From NCBI RefSeq assembly GCF_900111895.1, contig NZ_FOKB01000006.1:1-64000 (forward strand): DNA of 64,000 nucleotides. Reading direction: 5' to 3'. How positions within the stretch are numbered: position 1 is the first letter of the stretch; the number at the start of each line of letters is the position of its first letter. Below the pieces are notes generated by a model, which saw nothing but the letters and a program-made list of their open reading frames with translations, did not search any database and was not told where the DNA came from. Origin of the DNA: Pseudomonas simiae (lineage in GTDB: Bacteria; Pseudomonadota; Gammaproteobacteria; Pseudomonadales; Pseudomonadaceae). Shown here in pieces: positions 26,010 to 35,681 of this stretch. A program made the position numbers and the translations under genes.

Positions 26010-27614
26010 GTGCGTCGGTCTGTGGTAGAGCAAAACGAAAAGGTCGGGACGTTACCCGCACTTAACCGCCTCAGTTGGGAAGGTGCCGGTTGGATCAACC
26101 GTCTCTGGTGGGTGCCGATCCTGGCGCTGGCCATGGCCCTGCGCTTTCACCACCTGACGTCGGCGGCGATTTGGGGCGACGAGGGCTCAAGCCTGTTGCT
26201 CAGCGAATATGCTCTGGGCGACCTGTGGTTCCACGCCGCGCACGACGTGCACCCCCCGCTGTATTTTTTCCTGTTGCGCGGTTGGATCGAATTGTTCGGC
26301 GACAGCATCTGGTCGATTCGCGCCATGAGCGCCATTCCCGGCGTGATCGTCGTGGGCCTGGGCATCTGGCTCACGCGGCAATTGTCCACTCGTCGTGCGG
26401 CATTGCTGGCGGGGATCCTGCTGGCATTGTTGCCGACGGCGGTGCGCTACAGCCAGGAAGTGCGCATGTATTCGCTGCTGGGCGTGTGGTTGCTGGGCGC
26501 CACGCTGGCGCTGGTGTACTGGGTGCGTCACCCCGAGCGCTCGCGGTATCTGGCGGCGTACGGGGTGTTGATGAGTGCCGGCTTCTACACCCATTACTTC
26601 ACCGCGCTGTGCGTGCTGGTGCATTGGGCCTACCTGGGCGTGCTGAGTGGCGCGATGCCGCGAGACCAACGGCTGATCACGCGCCCGGCCTGGTGGGTGG
26701 CCAACGCTGCGATTGTGTTGATGTACCTGCCGTGGTTGCCGAATCTGCTGGACCTGGTGCAGCACGTCGACCAGCTCAAGGTGGGCGGCGACATTGGTTG
26801 GGAAGAACCGGTCAACCTGTTCTCCCTGCCGTCGATGATCTGGCAGTTCGTGCTGCAGGATGAAGGCGTCGGCTTCTGGGCGCCGCTGTTCTGGTTGTTC
26901 CCGTTGCTGCTGGTAGCGGTCGTGGTCATCACGGCCTGGCGTGACCGCGAGCGCCATCGACCCGCCAGCCTGTTGGCGCTGCTTTTCCTGTTGCCACTGC
27001 TGCTGGTCTACGGCGTGTCGTTTATTTCCCCGGTGTTTATCGAACGTTACCTGACCGTATACGCCTTGAGCTTGCCGATCCTGCTGGCGATGGCCATCGA
27101 CCGCTTGCCGTCGCGGTTTTCGCTGTTGGGGGCGGCGTTGTTCGTGCTGTTTGTCGGCGTGGAACTGGTGGGCTTGAAGAACAACTTCACCGTGGACGAA
27201 CACGACCAGTTCAACGTGCCGGTGGAGTTCGTCAACCGCAATTACCAGGAAGACGACCGCATCGTCCTCAGCGACATGATGTGGTACCTCAGCTACGTGT
27301 ATTACGACCAGACCGACGCCCAACTGCAGCTCTACACCCCGCCCAAACCTGATGGCACGCCCACCCGGCCGAATGCCTATGGCTTCGGTACCCTGGTGGA
27401 CCAGGACGGCGGGCGTATTTACCTGGACCATCTGTCTGCACTGCCCGCCGACACCCGCCGCGTTTGGCTGATCAGCAGCAACGAAGCACCGGACGATTTC
27501 GCCCCGCTGCCTGAAGGCTGGCGCGAACTCAGTCGCCAGGATGGCGGCGGCGCGAGGGCGCGATTGTTTGTGGTCTGCAACGCACCGTCGGCGCAACCCG
27601 AGGGCTGCCGCTAG
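26010..27614 (+). CDS. Glycosyltransferase family 39-like membrane protein
   Basis: A 534-residue GT-C type protein with about 10-12 membrane helices. The first periplasmic loop has the conserved acidic pair (D57, E58 in IWGDEGSS) and DVHPPLYF (79-86), as in dolichyl-phosphate-mannose mannosyltransferase/ArnT relatives. It should transfer a sugar from a lipid carrier to a protein or lipid in the periplasm. It is divergent from the exported unknown at 23673-25841. The GTG start has AGGGGA upstream. Confidence 0.88.
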   Translation: MRRSVVEQNEKVGTLPALNRLSWEGAGWINRLWWVPILALAMALRFHHLTSAAIWGDEGSSLLLSEYALGDLWFHAAHDVHPPLYFFLLRGWIELFGDSIWSIRAMSAIPGVIVVGLGIWLTRQLSTRRAALLAGILLALLPTAVRYSQEVRMYSLLGVWLLGATLALVYWVRHPERSRYLAAYGVLMSAGFYTHYFTALCVLVHWAYLGVLSGAMPRDQRLITRPAWWVANAAIVLMYLPWLPNLLDLVQHVDQLKVGGDIGWEEPVNLFSLPSMIWQFVLQDEGVGFWAPLFWLFPLLLVAVVVITAWRDRERHRPASLLALLFLLPLLLVYGVSFISPVFIERYLTVYALSLPILLAMAIDRLPSRFSLLGAALFVLFVGVELVGLKNNFTVDEHDQFNVPVEFVNRNYQEDDRIVLSDMMWYLSYVYYDQTDAQLQLYTPPKPDGTPTRPNAYGFGTLVDQDGGRIYLDHLSALPADTRRVWLISSNEAPDDFAPLPEGWRELSRQDGGGARARLFVVCNAPSAQPEGCR

Positions 27615-27647
27615 ACTGGGTTAATTCATTTCTTTCAGGAGCCCGCC

Positions 27648-27893
27648 ATGGAATCGCCCGTGCATAGCTTGCCGTCACTGTTCAAACAGCTGGGCCTGCC
27701 GGATGACCCGGTGAGTATCGAGAAATTTGTGGCGGTGCATTCGCCGCTCAAGCCGGAGTTGAAACTGGCGGATGCGTTTTTCTGGACGGACAGCCAGAAG
27801 GCGTTTTTGCGCGAGGAGATTTTGGAGGATGCAGATTGGGCTGAGGTGGTGGATGAGCTGAATTTGATGTTGCGGGGTGGGCGAGGGGCGTAA
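27648..27893 (+). CDS. DUF2789 family protein
   Basis: An 81-residue cytoplasmic protein matching DUF2789 (LFKQLGLP..IEKFVAVHSPL..LADAFFWTDSQKAFLREEI..DADWAEVVDELNLML). The function is unknown. A clear CAGGAG site precedes the ATG, 33 bases after the glycosyltransferase gene. Confidence 0.88.
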   Translation: MESPVHSLPSLFKQLGLPDDPVSIEKFVAVHSPLKPELKLADAFFWTDSQKAFLREEILEDADWAEVVDELNLMLRGGRGA

Positions 27894-28073
27894 AAAATTT
27901 GGCAGAAAGGGCAAAAGCACCGCTTGGACGGGTCGGTCCATGATCGACCTGTGGGGGTGTTGGAATTCTGCAGCCGTTCCTAGACCCACTTATACTCAGC
28001 CATACCGCCTCCCACCCATCCGCTAAATTGTTTCAAAACTTGACGCATTTCGATCCATCCAGCATATTGATAG

Positions 28074-28085
28074 TTAGCAAACTAA
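28074..28085. promoter_or_regulatory. SlyA/MarR-type operator
   Basis: TTAGCAAACTAA differs from the SlyA consensus TTAGCAAGCTAA at one base and lies inside the perfect repeat AGTTAG-CAAA-CTAACT (28072-28087), 16 bases before the MarR gene start. A wider pair GATAGTT (28069-28075) and AACTATC (28095-28101) surrounds it. Autorepression and control of the efflux operon follow by position. Confidence 0.7.
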
Positions 28086-28103
28086 CTGTATGCGAACTAT
28101 CCA

Positions 28104-28541
28104 GTGCCTCATTCTCCCGAACAACTCCAGATGAACCTCAGCAGCAGCATGGTGGTGGGCGCCCGTAACTGGCGCAAAATCTGCCAGACCACGTTGGTGA
28201 GCTATGGCATCTCCGAAGCCTGCGCCGTGCCGTTGTTGATGATCGGCCGCTTGGGCGATGGTGTGCACCAGGTCAAAGTTGCCCAGGCTTCAGGGATGGA
28301 AAGCCCGTCGCTGGTGCGCTTGCTCGACCGCCTGTGCACCGATGGTTACGTGTGCCGCACCGAAGACATCCATGACCGTCGCGCCAAGGCCCTGAGCCTG
28401 ACCGAGCGCGGCCGCGAACTGGTGCAAGCGGTGGAAGGGCAGTTGGTGCGCCTGCGCAAGGAAGTGCTGGCAGACATTCCCCGGAGCGACATGGAAGCCG
28501 CGCTGCGTGTGCTGCGCGCCTTCGAGGCGGCTTCGCTTTGA
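28104..28541 (+). CDS. MarR/SlyA-family transcriptional regulator
   Basis: A 145-residue dimeric winged-helix regulator (KVAQASGMESPSLVRLLDRLCTDGYVCRTEDIHDRRAKALSLTERG is the recognition helix and wing). It overlaps the efflux pump gene by TTGA, so regulator and pump are co-transcribed, as in many aromatic-acid efflux operons. Start by GTG at 28104; ATG at 28131 is an alternative and neither has a strong ribosome site. Confidence 0.9.
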   Translation: MPHSPEQLQMNLSSSMVVGARNWRKICQTTLVSYGISEACAVPLLMIGRLGDGVHQVKVAQASGMESPSLVRLLDRLCTDGYVCRTEDIHDRRAKALSLTERGRELVQAVEGQLVRLRKEVLADIPRSDMEAALRVLRAFEAASL

Positions 28542-30616
28542 ACGGATTTTTTACCGGTTTCCCGCCCGCCCGTGATTGGTTCTATGGGGTGCGCACCTTT
28601 GCGGCCTCGATGATTGCCTTGTACATCGCCATGCTCATGCAAATGCCGCGTCCGTACTGGGCGATGGCCACGGTGTATATCGTTTCCAGCCCGTTTGTCG
28701 GTCCCACCAGTTCCAAGGCGTTGTACCGCGCCATCGGCACCTTCATGGGCGCGGCGGCGGCGGTGATTTTTGTGCCGATGTTCGTGCAATCGCCCTACAT
28801 GCTGGTGGTGGTGATTGCCTTGTGGACGGGTACGTTGTTGTTTCTGTCCATGCACCTGCGCACCGCCAACAACTACGCGCTGATGCTGGCCGGCTACACC
28901 TTGCCGCTGATCGCGCTGCCGGTGGTGGATAACCCGTTGGCAGTGTGGGATGTGGCCGAGGCGCGCACCGAGGAAATCTTCCTTGGCATCGCGGTGGCAG
29001 CCGTGGTGGGCGCGATGTTCTGGCCGCGCCGGCTGATGCCGGTGTTTGATGGCTCGGTGGCCAAGTGGTTTGCCGATGCCCAGGTCTACAGCCAGCGCTT
29101 TCTGACGCGCAACGTTGAGCCTGACGAAATCAGCACGCTGCGCGGTGGCATGGTCGCCACCTTCAATACCCTTGAACTGATGATCGGCCAACTGCCCCAC
29201 GAAGGCGCGCGCCCCCAGACGGTACGTAATACCAAGGAACTGCGCGGGCGTATGATTCACCTGTTGCCGGTGGTGGATGCGCTCGATGATGCGTTGTATG
29301 CCATCGAGCATCGCGCGCCGGAATTCCTCGATAAGATCACGCCGCTGCTGCAGGCGACCCGCCAATGGTTGGAAGGCACCCAAGACGCTGCGCCGATGGA
29401 AAGCTGGCGCGCCTTGCGCGATCAGGTCGATGCCTTGCAACCTCAAGGTGAAGCGCTGGACGATCGTCACACATTGCTGTTCTCCAACGCGCTGTACCGC
29501 CTGGGCGAATGGATCGACCTGTGGCAAGACTGCCGCAGCCTGCAAGCCGCCATCCAGTGCGAAAGCCAGGACACCTGGCGCGCCGTGTACCGCCATTGGC
29601 GCCTGGGCCGGCTCACGCCGTTCCTCGACCGTGGCCTGATGTTCTACTCGGCGTTTTCCACCGTCACCGCGATCATCGTTGCCTCGGTGCTGTGGATCCT
29701 GCTCGGTTGGACCGACGGCGGCAGCGCGGTGATCCTGGCCGCCGTCGCCTGCAGCTTTTTTGCCTCGATGGACGACCCGGCGCCACAGATCTACCGGTTC
29801 TTTTTCTGGACCGCCATGTCGGTGCTGTTCGCCAGTCTTTACCTGTTTTTGGTGCTGCCCAACCTGCATGACTTTCCGATGCTGGTGCTGGCGTTCGCCG
29901 TGCCGTTTATCTGCATCGGCACGCTCACGGTGCAGCCGCGTTTTTACCTGGGCATGCTGCTGACGCTGGTCAACACCTCGTCGTTTATCAGCATCCAGGG
30001 CGCCTATGACGCCGACTTCCTCAATTTCGCCAACGTCAACCTGGCGGGGCCGGTGGGCTTGCTGTTTGCCTTTGTGTGGACACTGATCGCGCGGCCCTTC
30101 GGTGCTGAACTGGCGGCCAAGCGCCTGACCCGTTTCAGTTGGCGCGACATCGTCAGCCTCACCGAGCCCGCGACCCTGGCCGAACACCGGCACATGGCTG
30201 CGCAGATGCTCGACCGTCTGATGCAGCACCTGCCGCGCCTGGCCCTGATCAACCAAGACACCGGCACCGCCCTGCGCGATTTGCGCGTGGCGCTGAATCT
30301 GCTCGATCTGCTGGCCTACTCGCCGCGCATCCTCGGTGTGCCACGGGTGTTGCTCAACCAAGTCGTCGAAGGCGTAGGCGGTTACTTCAAGGCGTGCCTC
30401 AAGGCCGGTGAACGCTTGCCTGCGCCGAGCGGTCTGCTGATGACCCTGGACCGCACCCGCCGCGCCCTCAACGGCCAGGGCCTGCAAGACGAAGACGACA
30501 CTCGCCTGCACCTTTTGCACGCGCTGGCTGGCTTGCGCCTGTCACTGCTACCGGGCGTGGAATTTATTGGCGGCACCGAGATGGAAGCGCCGCTGCCTGA
30601 TGGAGCGCCTTTATGA
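28538..30616 (+). CDS. FUSC-family (AaeB-like) aromatic acid efflux protein
   Basis: A 692-residue inner-membrane protein with two clusters of about six short membrane helices (about 15-165 and 365-510) separated by a soluble part, the FUSC/AaeB layout. In E. coli, AaeB exports aromatic carboxylic acids. The following DUF1656, HlyD and outer-membrane-factor genes complete the pump. The start is a TTG overlapping the regulator stop (TTGA). Confidence 0.9.
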   Translation: MNGFFTGFPPARDWFYGVRTFAASMIALYIAMLMQMPRPYWAMATVYIVSSPFVGPTSSKALYRAIGTFMGAAAAVIFVPMFVQSPYMLVVVIALWTGTLLFLSMHLRTANNYALMLAGYTLPLIALPVVDNPLAVWDVAEARTEEIFLGIAVAAVVGAMFWPRRLMPVFDGSVAKWFADAQVYSQRFLTRNVEPDEISTLRGGMVATFNTLELMIGQLPHEGARPQTVRNTKELRGRMIHLLPVVDALDDALYAIEHRAPEFLDKITPLLQATRQWLEGTQDAAPMESWRALRDQVDALQPQGEALDDRHTLLFSNALYRLGEWIDLWQDCRSLQAAIQCESQDTWRAVYRHWRLGRLTPFLDRGLMFYSAFSTVTAIIVASVLWILLGWTDGGSAVILAAVACSFFASMDDPAPQIYRFFFWTAMSVLFASLYLFLVLPNLHDFPMLVLAFAVPFICIGTLTVQPRFYLGMLLTLVNTSSFISIQGAYDADFLNFANVNLAGPVGLLFAFVWTLIARPFGAELAAKRLTRFSWRDIVSLTEPATLAEHRHMAAQMLDRLMQHLPRLALINQDTGTALRDLRVALNLLDLLAYSPRILGVPRVLLNQVVEGVGGYFKACLKAGERLPAPSGLLMTLDRTRRALNGQGLQDEDDTRLHLLHALAGLRLSLLPGVEFIGGTEMEAPLPDGAPL

Positions 30617-30822
30617 TCGGTGATCTGGATATCAGCGGGGTCTTCCTGCCCACGCTGCTGGTGCTGATGGGCATTACGTACGTGTTGTTCCTGGTGGTGC
30701 ACGGGTTGTTGACCCGGCTCCACTTCTATCGCCTGGTCTGGCACCGGGCATTGTTCAATGTGGGGCTCTACGCGCTGTTGCTGGGCGCGGTGGACTCACT
30801 CAGTCGATACCTGATGACATGA
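30613..30822 (+). CDS. DUF1656 small membrane protein (AaeX-like)
   Basis: A 69-residue protein with two membrane helices (about 10-30 and 47-65), of the DUF1656/AaeX family that accompanies FUSC pumps. It overlaps both neighbours by ATGA. It is likely an accessory subunit of the pump. Confidence 0.9.
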   Translation: MIGDLDISGVFLPTLLVLMGITYVLFLVVHGLLTRLHFYRLVWHRALFNVGLYALLLGAVDSLSRYLMT

Positions 30823-31709
30823 AAAAACCTTTTTTGACCATCGGCCGTGTCGTCCTGACCCTGTTGATCGTGACGTTTGCGGTCGTCGTGGTGTGGCGCA
30901 TGGTCATGTACTACATGTTTGCCCCCTGGACCCGTGACGGCCACATCCGTGCCGACATCGTGCAGATCGCCCCGGACGTGTCCGGGCTGATCCAGCGCGT
31001 GGACGTGCGCGATAACCAGTTGGTGACCAAGGGCCAGGTGCTCTTTGCCGTCGACCAGGACCGCTTCAAACTGGCGTTGCGCCAAGCCCAGGCCGCCGTG
31101 GCCGACCGCCAGGAAACCCTGGCCCAGGCCCAGCGCGAGTACAAGCGTAACCGCGGCCTTGGCAACCTGGTGCCCAGCGAACAACTGGAAGAAAGTCAGT
31201 CCCGCGTGGCCCGTGCCCAGTCGGCCCTGGCCGAGGCTCAGGTGACGGTGGATTCTGCCCAGCTCAACCTCGATCGCTCGGTAATCCGCAGCCCCGTGGA
31301 CGGTTACGTCAACGACCGTGCGCCGCGTACCCAGGAGTTTGTCACCGCCGGGCGCCCGGTGTTGTCGGTGGTGGACAGCAACTCTTTCCATATCGATGGT
31401 TATTTCGAAGAGACCAAACTCGACGGCATCCACGTCGGCATGGGTGTGGACATCCGTGTGATTGGTGACAACGCCCGTCTGCACGGCCATGTGCAGAGCA
31501 TCGTCGCCGGTATCGAAGACCGCGACCGCAGCAGCGGCTCCAACCTGTTGCCCAACGTCAACCCGGCATTCAGCTGGGTGCGCCTGGCCCAGCGGATTCC
31601 GGTGCGCATCGCTTTTGATGATGTGCCGGCCGACTTCCGCATGATCGCCGGCCGTACAGCCACCGTCTCGATCATCGGCGATAAGGTTAAAGACGGAGAC
31701 AAACCATGA
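30819..31709 (+). CDS. HlyD-family membrane fusion protein (AaeA-like)
   Basis: A 296-residue adaptor with an N-terminal membrane helix (about 8-30), lipoyl-like halves around a short helical hairpin (about 75-145) and a barrel domain. It couples the FUSC pump to the outer-membrane channel. Overlaps neighbours by ATGA at both ends. Confidence 0.92.
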   Translation: MKKPFLTIGRVVLTLLIVTFAVVVVWRMVMYYMFAPWTRDGHIRADIVQIAPDVSGLIQRVDVRDNQLVTKGQVLFAVDQDRFKLALRQAQAAVADRQETLAQAQREYKRNRGLGNLVPSEQLEESQSRVARAQSALAEAQVTVDSAQLNLDRSVIRSPVDGYVNDRAPRTQEFVTAGRPVLSVVDSNSFHIDGYFEETKLDGIHVGMGVDIRVIGDNARLHGHVQSIVAGIEDRDRSSGSNLLPNVNPAFSWVRLAQRIPVRIAFDDVPADFRMIAGRTATVSIIGDKVKDGDKP

Positions 31710-33148
31710 AGCAGCTGTTGGCCACCGCTGCGTTGGGGTTGTTGCTGTCGGCCTGCCAAGTGGTGGGGCCGGATTACTCGCTGCCAGATAAAGCCGCCAT
31801 CAACCGTGGCGACCTGCAAGGGCACATTGCGGGCGAGGGCAATAACGTAGTGTCGGCGCCGGTGCCGGCCGATTGGTGGAAGTTGTACAAAGACCCGCGC
31901 CTGGATGAGCTGGTGCGCCAGGCCATGGCCTCGAACACTGACTTGCGCGTGGCCGCCGCGAACTTGCAGCGTGCGCGCTATCAGACCCAGCAAGCTGAAT
32001 CCGCAGGCGGCTGGAGCCTCGGCGCGAAGGCGGAGGCCCAGCGCCTGCAAGAGTCCGGCGAAGCGTTTTTGCTGGCCGACAAAGTCCCGGTGGGCAACAT
32101 CGGCAGTGTGGGGATCACCACCTCGTATCAATTCGATCTGTTCGGCACCTTGCAGCGCGGCATCGAGAGCGCCCAGGCCAGCGCCGATGCGGCCCAGGCC
32201 GCTGCCGATATCGCCCGCATCACGCTGGTGGCCGATGTCGTGCGCTCCTACACCCAAGTGTGTGCGGCAAACGAAGAACTGGCGATTGCCAACGAGTCCC
32301 TCGACTTGCAAGCCCAGAGCACCCAACTGACCCAACGCCTGCGTGACGCCGGGCGTGGTGATGAAACCCAGGTGACCCGTTCGCAAACCCAATACAAATC
32401 CTTGCGCGCCGACATGCCGCGCTACGAAGCGCTGCGCCAAGCTGGTTTGTTCCGCTTGTCGATGCTGCTGGCCAAGCCGGTTGACCAACTGCCGGCGGGC
32501 ACCGGCACCTGCGCTGAATTACCCCATATCGCCCAACTGTTGCCGGTCGGCGATGGTGCGACACTGCTCAAACGCCGTCCCGATGTGCGCCAGGCCGAAC
32601 GTCAACTGGCCGCAGCCACCGCACGTATCGGTGTGGCCACTGGCGCGCTTTACCCGGATATCAGCATCGGCGCCACCGTGGGCACCGTTGGCCTGCTCGA
32701 CAACCTTGGTCAGCCTGCAACCAACCGTTGGGGCTTTGGCCCGATGATCAGTTGGACTGTACCGACCAACGGCGCCCGCGCGCGCGTCCACGAGGCCGAA
32801 GCCGCAACCCAGGGCGCCCTGGCGCACTTTGACGGGGTGGTGCTCAATGCCATCCGCGAAACCCAGACCGGCCTTGCGCAATACACCGCGCAACTGCAAC
32901 GCCGCGATGCCTTGGCCGAAGCCGGCGAGTCGGCCAAGGAAGCAGCAGGGCAGACTCACCGTTTCTTCCAGGCGGGACGCGCCTCATTCCTGGCCGACCT
33001 GCAAGCCACCCGCACGTACACCGATGTGCGCGCGCAACTGGCCGCGGCCAACACTCAGGTTGCCATGAGCCAGATCGATCTGTTCCTGGCCCTGGGCGGT
33101 GGTTGGGAAAGCGGACGAACGCAAGCGTCTCAGCCCAGCAAACCCTGA
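31706..33148 (+). CDS. Outer-membrane efflux lipoprotein, NodT/OprM family
   Basis: A 480-residue TolC-like lipoprotein with lipobox LLSAC (Cys17) followed by VVGPDY, and two efflux-protein repeats. It is the last gene of the FUSC pump operon and a paralogue of the protein at 17319-18764. Confidence 0.92.
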   Translation: MKQLLATAALGLLLSACQVVGPDYSLPDKAAINRGDLQGHIAGEGNNVVSAPVPADWWKLYKDPRLDELVRQAMASNTDLRVAAANLQRARYQTQQAESAGGWSLGAKAEAQRLQESGEAFLLADKVPVGNIGSVGITTSYQFDLFGTLQRGIESAQASADAAQAAADIARITLVADVVRSYTQVCAANEELAIANESLDLQAQSTQLTQRLRDAGRGDETQVTRSQTQYKSLRADMPRYEALRQAGLFRLSMLLAKPVDQLPAGTGTCAELPHIAQLLPVGDGATLLKRRPDVRQAERQLAAATARIGVATGALYPDISIGATVGTVGLLDNLGQPATNRWGFGPMISWTVPTNGARARVHEAEAATQGALAHFDGVVLNAIRETQTGLAQYTAQLQRRDALAEAGESAKEAAGQTHRFFQAGRASFLADLQATRTYTDVRAQLAAANTQVAMSQIDLFLALGGGWESGRTQASQPSKP

Positions 33149-33229
33149 GCGAATGACTATGCTTTGACAGGTGGAGAGCCGTGACGCTCTGCCTGTCACT
33201 GTTCGCGTTTGCTCATGGGGATTCCAATA

Positions 33230-33862
33230 ATGAAAAACCCTTATGCTCCCGCTTTCTGGTGCGTGTGTTTCGCACTGGTATTGTTGTCGGCTACCTACTT
33301 CTACGGCGTCATGCTGGCTCACCAACTCGACAAGGCGATGGTGTTTCTCGACAGCGCCTGCCTGGTGATCGGCACCCTGTCCATCGGCGTAGTGGCTTGG
33401 GCCTCTTACCAGAATCAACGGGTGAAGAAAAAACTCCTCGAACAAGGCAAGACCCGCGTGGCGATCTGGGACACCAAGGTCGCGCTGCGTCGGGTCGAGA
33501 CCGTGTTCGACCGCTATTTCTGGGGCAGCTATTGGCAGCCGGGGCGGACCTTCCAGGAGGTGATGGGTGACCTCACTGGCACACCCCTGGAAAAAAGCCT
33601 CGAAGTCCTGAAGAAACAGTGCGTGGCCCTCGACCGGCAAGTGGCCGACGGAAGGCACTGGCTGAACAACGCGCGGGAATTGTCCGACGTGGCCACGCAA
33701 ATGGCCCGCGAACGCTACCAACTGGACTTCTGCGACCCCAAGGCCGACACCCCCGGCAATGCCGTGATACACCGCGAGTTTGAGGTGCTGGTGTACACCT
33801 GGACGGCGCGCCTGAAGAGTTTCGACCACCAGTTGGATGAAATAGAGCTGGAGTATTCCTGA
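33230..33862 (+). CDS. Small inner-membrane protein of unknown function
   Basis: A 210-residue protein with two N-terminal membrane helices (about 8-27 and 40-58) and a soluble, charged C-terminal part that looks helical. I do not recognise the family. The ATG at 33230 has GGGGA 9 bases upstream; in-frame starts at 33209 (TTG) and 33215 are less good. It stands alone between two operons. Confidence 0.75.
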   Translation: MKNPYAPAFWCVCFALVLLSATYFYGVMLAHQLDKAMVFLDSACLVIGTLSIGVVAWASYQNQRVKKKLLEQGKTRVAIWDTKVALRRVETVFDRYFWGSYWQPGRTFQEVMGDLTGTPLEKSLEVLKKQCVALDRQVADGRHWLNNARELSDVATQMARERYQLDFCDPKADTPGNAVIHREFEVLVYTWTARLKSFDHQLDEIELEYS

Positions 33863-34009
33863 ACCAGTCCTGAACTGAGGCCTCTGAAAAGCTGGGCCGT
33901 TCGCAGCCGCCAGTGCTAATCTTCCCCCGTTTTCGGCGGGCTTGAGCCAATCCCCCTTGGGGTTCAAGGAAGACAGCCCACTTCTCACAGGATTTGATCA
34001 GGTCACTTC

Positions 34010-35506
34010 ATGAATAAGCCAGCCGTAGTTCTCTTGGGTTTCGTTGTCGCCGTGGGCGTCGTCAGTGCAGGCGGTGCCTGGTACACCGGCAAGCAGTTGG
34101 AGCCGGTGCTGCAAACGGCCGTGCAGGATGCCAACAAGGAACTGCAACGTTCCATGGCCGGCGTCGACGGCACCGTTAACCTGGAGCTGGTGTCCCTGGA
34201 ACGTGGCCTGTTCAGCAGCACCGCGCACTATCGCCTCAAGGGGCAAGGCTCGTTCTTCGGCGAGCAGAACCCGAACCCTGAGCTGCTGTTTGTCGACCAT
34301 ATCGAACACGGCCCGCTGCCGTTCTCGCGCCTGGTGTCGTTGAAGTGGCTGCCGGTCATGGCCACCAGTCACTATGCGCTGGAAAAAAACCCCACCACCG
34401 AAAAATGGTTCGCCGCCGCCAAAGACGTGCCGCCGCTCAAAGGCGTGGCCAATATCGGCTACAGCCGTTCGGTCACCGGCAACCTCGAATTGCTGCCGCT
34501 GGAATTCAAGGACGAGACATCCTCGGTGAGCTTCTCCGGTGTGAACCTGGATTTCGACAGCACCGCGGAGGGCAAGAAGGTCAAGGTTGAAGGCTATATG
34601 AACAGCCTCAAGCTGGACGTAGTCGACGCCAATGGCGCGCCGTTCAACGTCGAACTCGCCGGTCTGACCGTGGCCAGCAACCTGGAGAAATCCACCTTCG
34701 GCTTCTACACCGGGCAGAACACCGTAGAGCTGAGCGACACCAAGCTCACCTTCGGCCCGCAGAAAGCCGTGATGACCCTCAAGGGCTTCGAGCAGAAAGA
34801 CACCAGCGAAATCAAGGACAACAACATGTCCGGCCGCGTCGACTACAAGATCGACGAGATTGGCTACCAGGGCAAGCCGGTCGGCTCTGCTGCCATGGCC
34901 CTGAGCTTGAAGAACATCGATGTGCCGTCCGGTCTGGTGCTGACCAAGCTGTATCAGGACAAGATGCAGCCGGTACAAGCCGCTGCCGCTGCCGGCCAAC
35001 CAGTGCCTGAGCTGCAACTGACCGAAGCCGAGCAAACCCTTGCTGAAGCCAACGTCAACCAATTGCTGGCTGCCAAGCCGCACCTGGCGCTGGAAAACCT
35101 GTCCCTGAAAACCACCCACGGCGAAAGCAAGTTCAATCTGGTAGTGGACCTGGCCAAGCCGACCTCCATGGAGCTGCCTCCGGTTGAATTGGGCAAGCAA
35201 ATGGTCTCGCTGCTGGACGCCAACCTGACCCTGTCCAAGCCGATGATCGCCGACGTTGCCGCCCTGCAGGCGCAGGTCGGTGGTGTGACCGACCCTAAAG
35301 CCATCGAGCAGCAATCCCAGATGGCGAGCGAAATGGTCAGTGGCATGGCCGTAGGCACGCAGCTGGCAACCCTGGTCGGCAGCGACGTAGTGTCCAAGCT
35401 GCATTACGCCAACAATGAAGTGACCTTCAACGGCCAGAAGATGACCGTCGAGCAATTCATTGGCTTCGTGATGTCCAAAATGGGGGCGGTGGGCGGCGCG
35501 CAGTAA
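34010..35506 (+). CDS. YdgA/DUF945 family protein
   Basis: A 498-residue protein with one N-terminal membrane anchor or signal (about 5-25) and the long beta-rich DUF945 body (WYTGKQLEPVLQ, VSLERGLFSSTAHYRLKG, VDHIEHGPLPFSRL). E. coli YdgA-type proteins are inner-membrane-anchored periplasmic proteins of unclear role. Gene ends before a REP-like repeat. Confidence 0.9.
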   Translation: MNKPAVVLLGFVVAVGVVSAGGAWYTGKQLEPVLQTAVQDANKELQRSMAGVDGTVNLELVSLERGLFSSTAHYRLKGQGSFFGEQNPNPELLFVDHIEHGPLPFSRLVSLKWLPVMATSHYALEKNPTTEKWFAAAKDVPPLKGVANIGYSRSVTGNLELLPLEFKDETSSVSFSGVNLDFDSTAEGKKVKVEGYMNSLKLDVVDANGAPFNVELAGLTVASNLEKSTFGFYTGQNTVELSDTKLTFGPQKAVMTLKGFEQKDTSEIKDNNMSGRVDYKIDEIGYQGKPVGSAAMALSLKNIDVPSGLVLTKLYQDKMQPVQAAAAAGQPVPELQLTEAEQTLAEANVNQLLAAKPHLALENLSLKTTHGESKFNLVVDLAKPTSMELPPVELGKQMVSLLDANLTLSKPMIADVAALQAQVGGVTDPKAIEQQSQMASEMVSGMAVGTQLATLVGSDVVSKLHYANNEVTFNGQKMTVEQFIGFVMSKMGAVGGAQ

Positions 35507-35533
35507 ATATTTCGCCATCGCCCAGAAATAAAT

Positions 35534-35627
35534 AATGGGGGAGCGGGGTTGCCCGCGATAGGGGTCAAACGGTCGGCGCGTGTGTTGGCCGGTACCCCCT
35601 TATCGCCGGCAAGCCCGCTCCCCCATT
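35534..35627. repeat. REP-like inverted repeat downstream of the DUF945 gene
   Basis: AATGGGGGAGCGGG (35534-35547) and its exact complement CCCGCTCCCCCATT (35614-35627) flank inner arms around GCCCGCGATA / TATCGCCGGC. This is a Pseudomonas intergenic repeat of the GGGAGC class and may act as the transcript end. Confidence 0.8.
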
Positions 35628-35644
35628 GGTATTTCAGATTTGAT

Positions 35645-35681
35645 GGGCAATTCTGAACAATTGTTATTGATTGCCCTTTTT
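35645..35681 (+). terminator. Hairpin with T tract between the DUF945 gene and pgaA
   Basis: GGGCAAT (35645-35651) pairs with ATTGCCC (35670-35676) and is followed by TTTTT. Between them lies the palindrome AACAATTGTT (35657-35666). It may be the terminator of the upstream gene, or an attenuator or operator in the pga leader. Confidence 0.5.

Noticed and set aside
28346..30520. A 724-residue open frame on the minus strand opposite the FUSC pump gene
   Set aside because: Its composition (Gln, His, Arg-rich) is typical of an antisense shadow and the plus strand encodes a recognisable membrane protein in a tightly overlapping operon.
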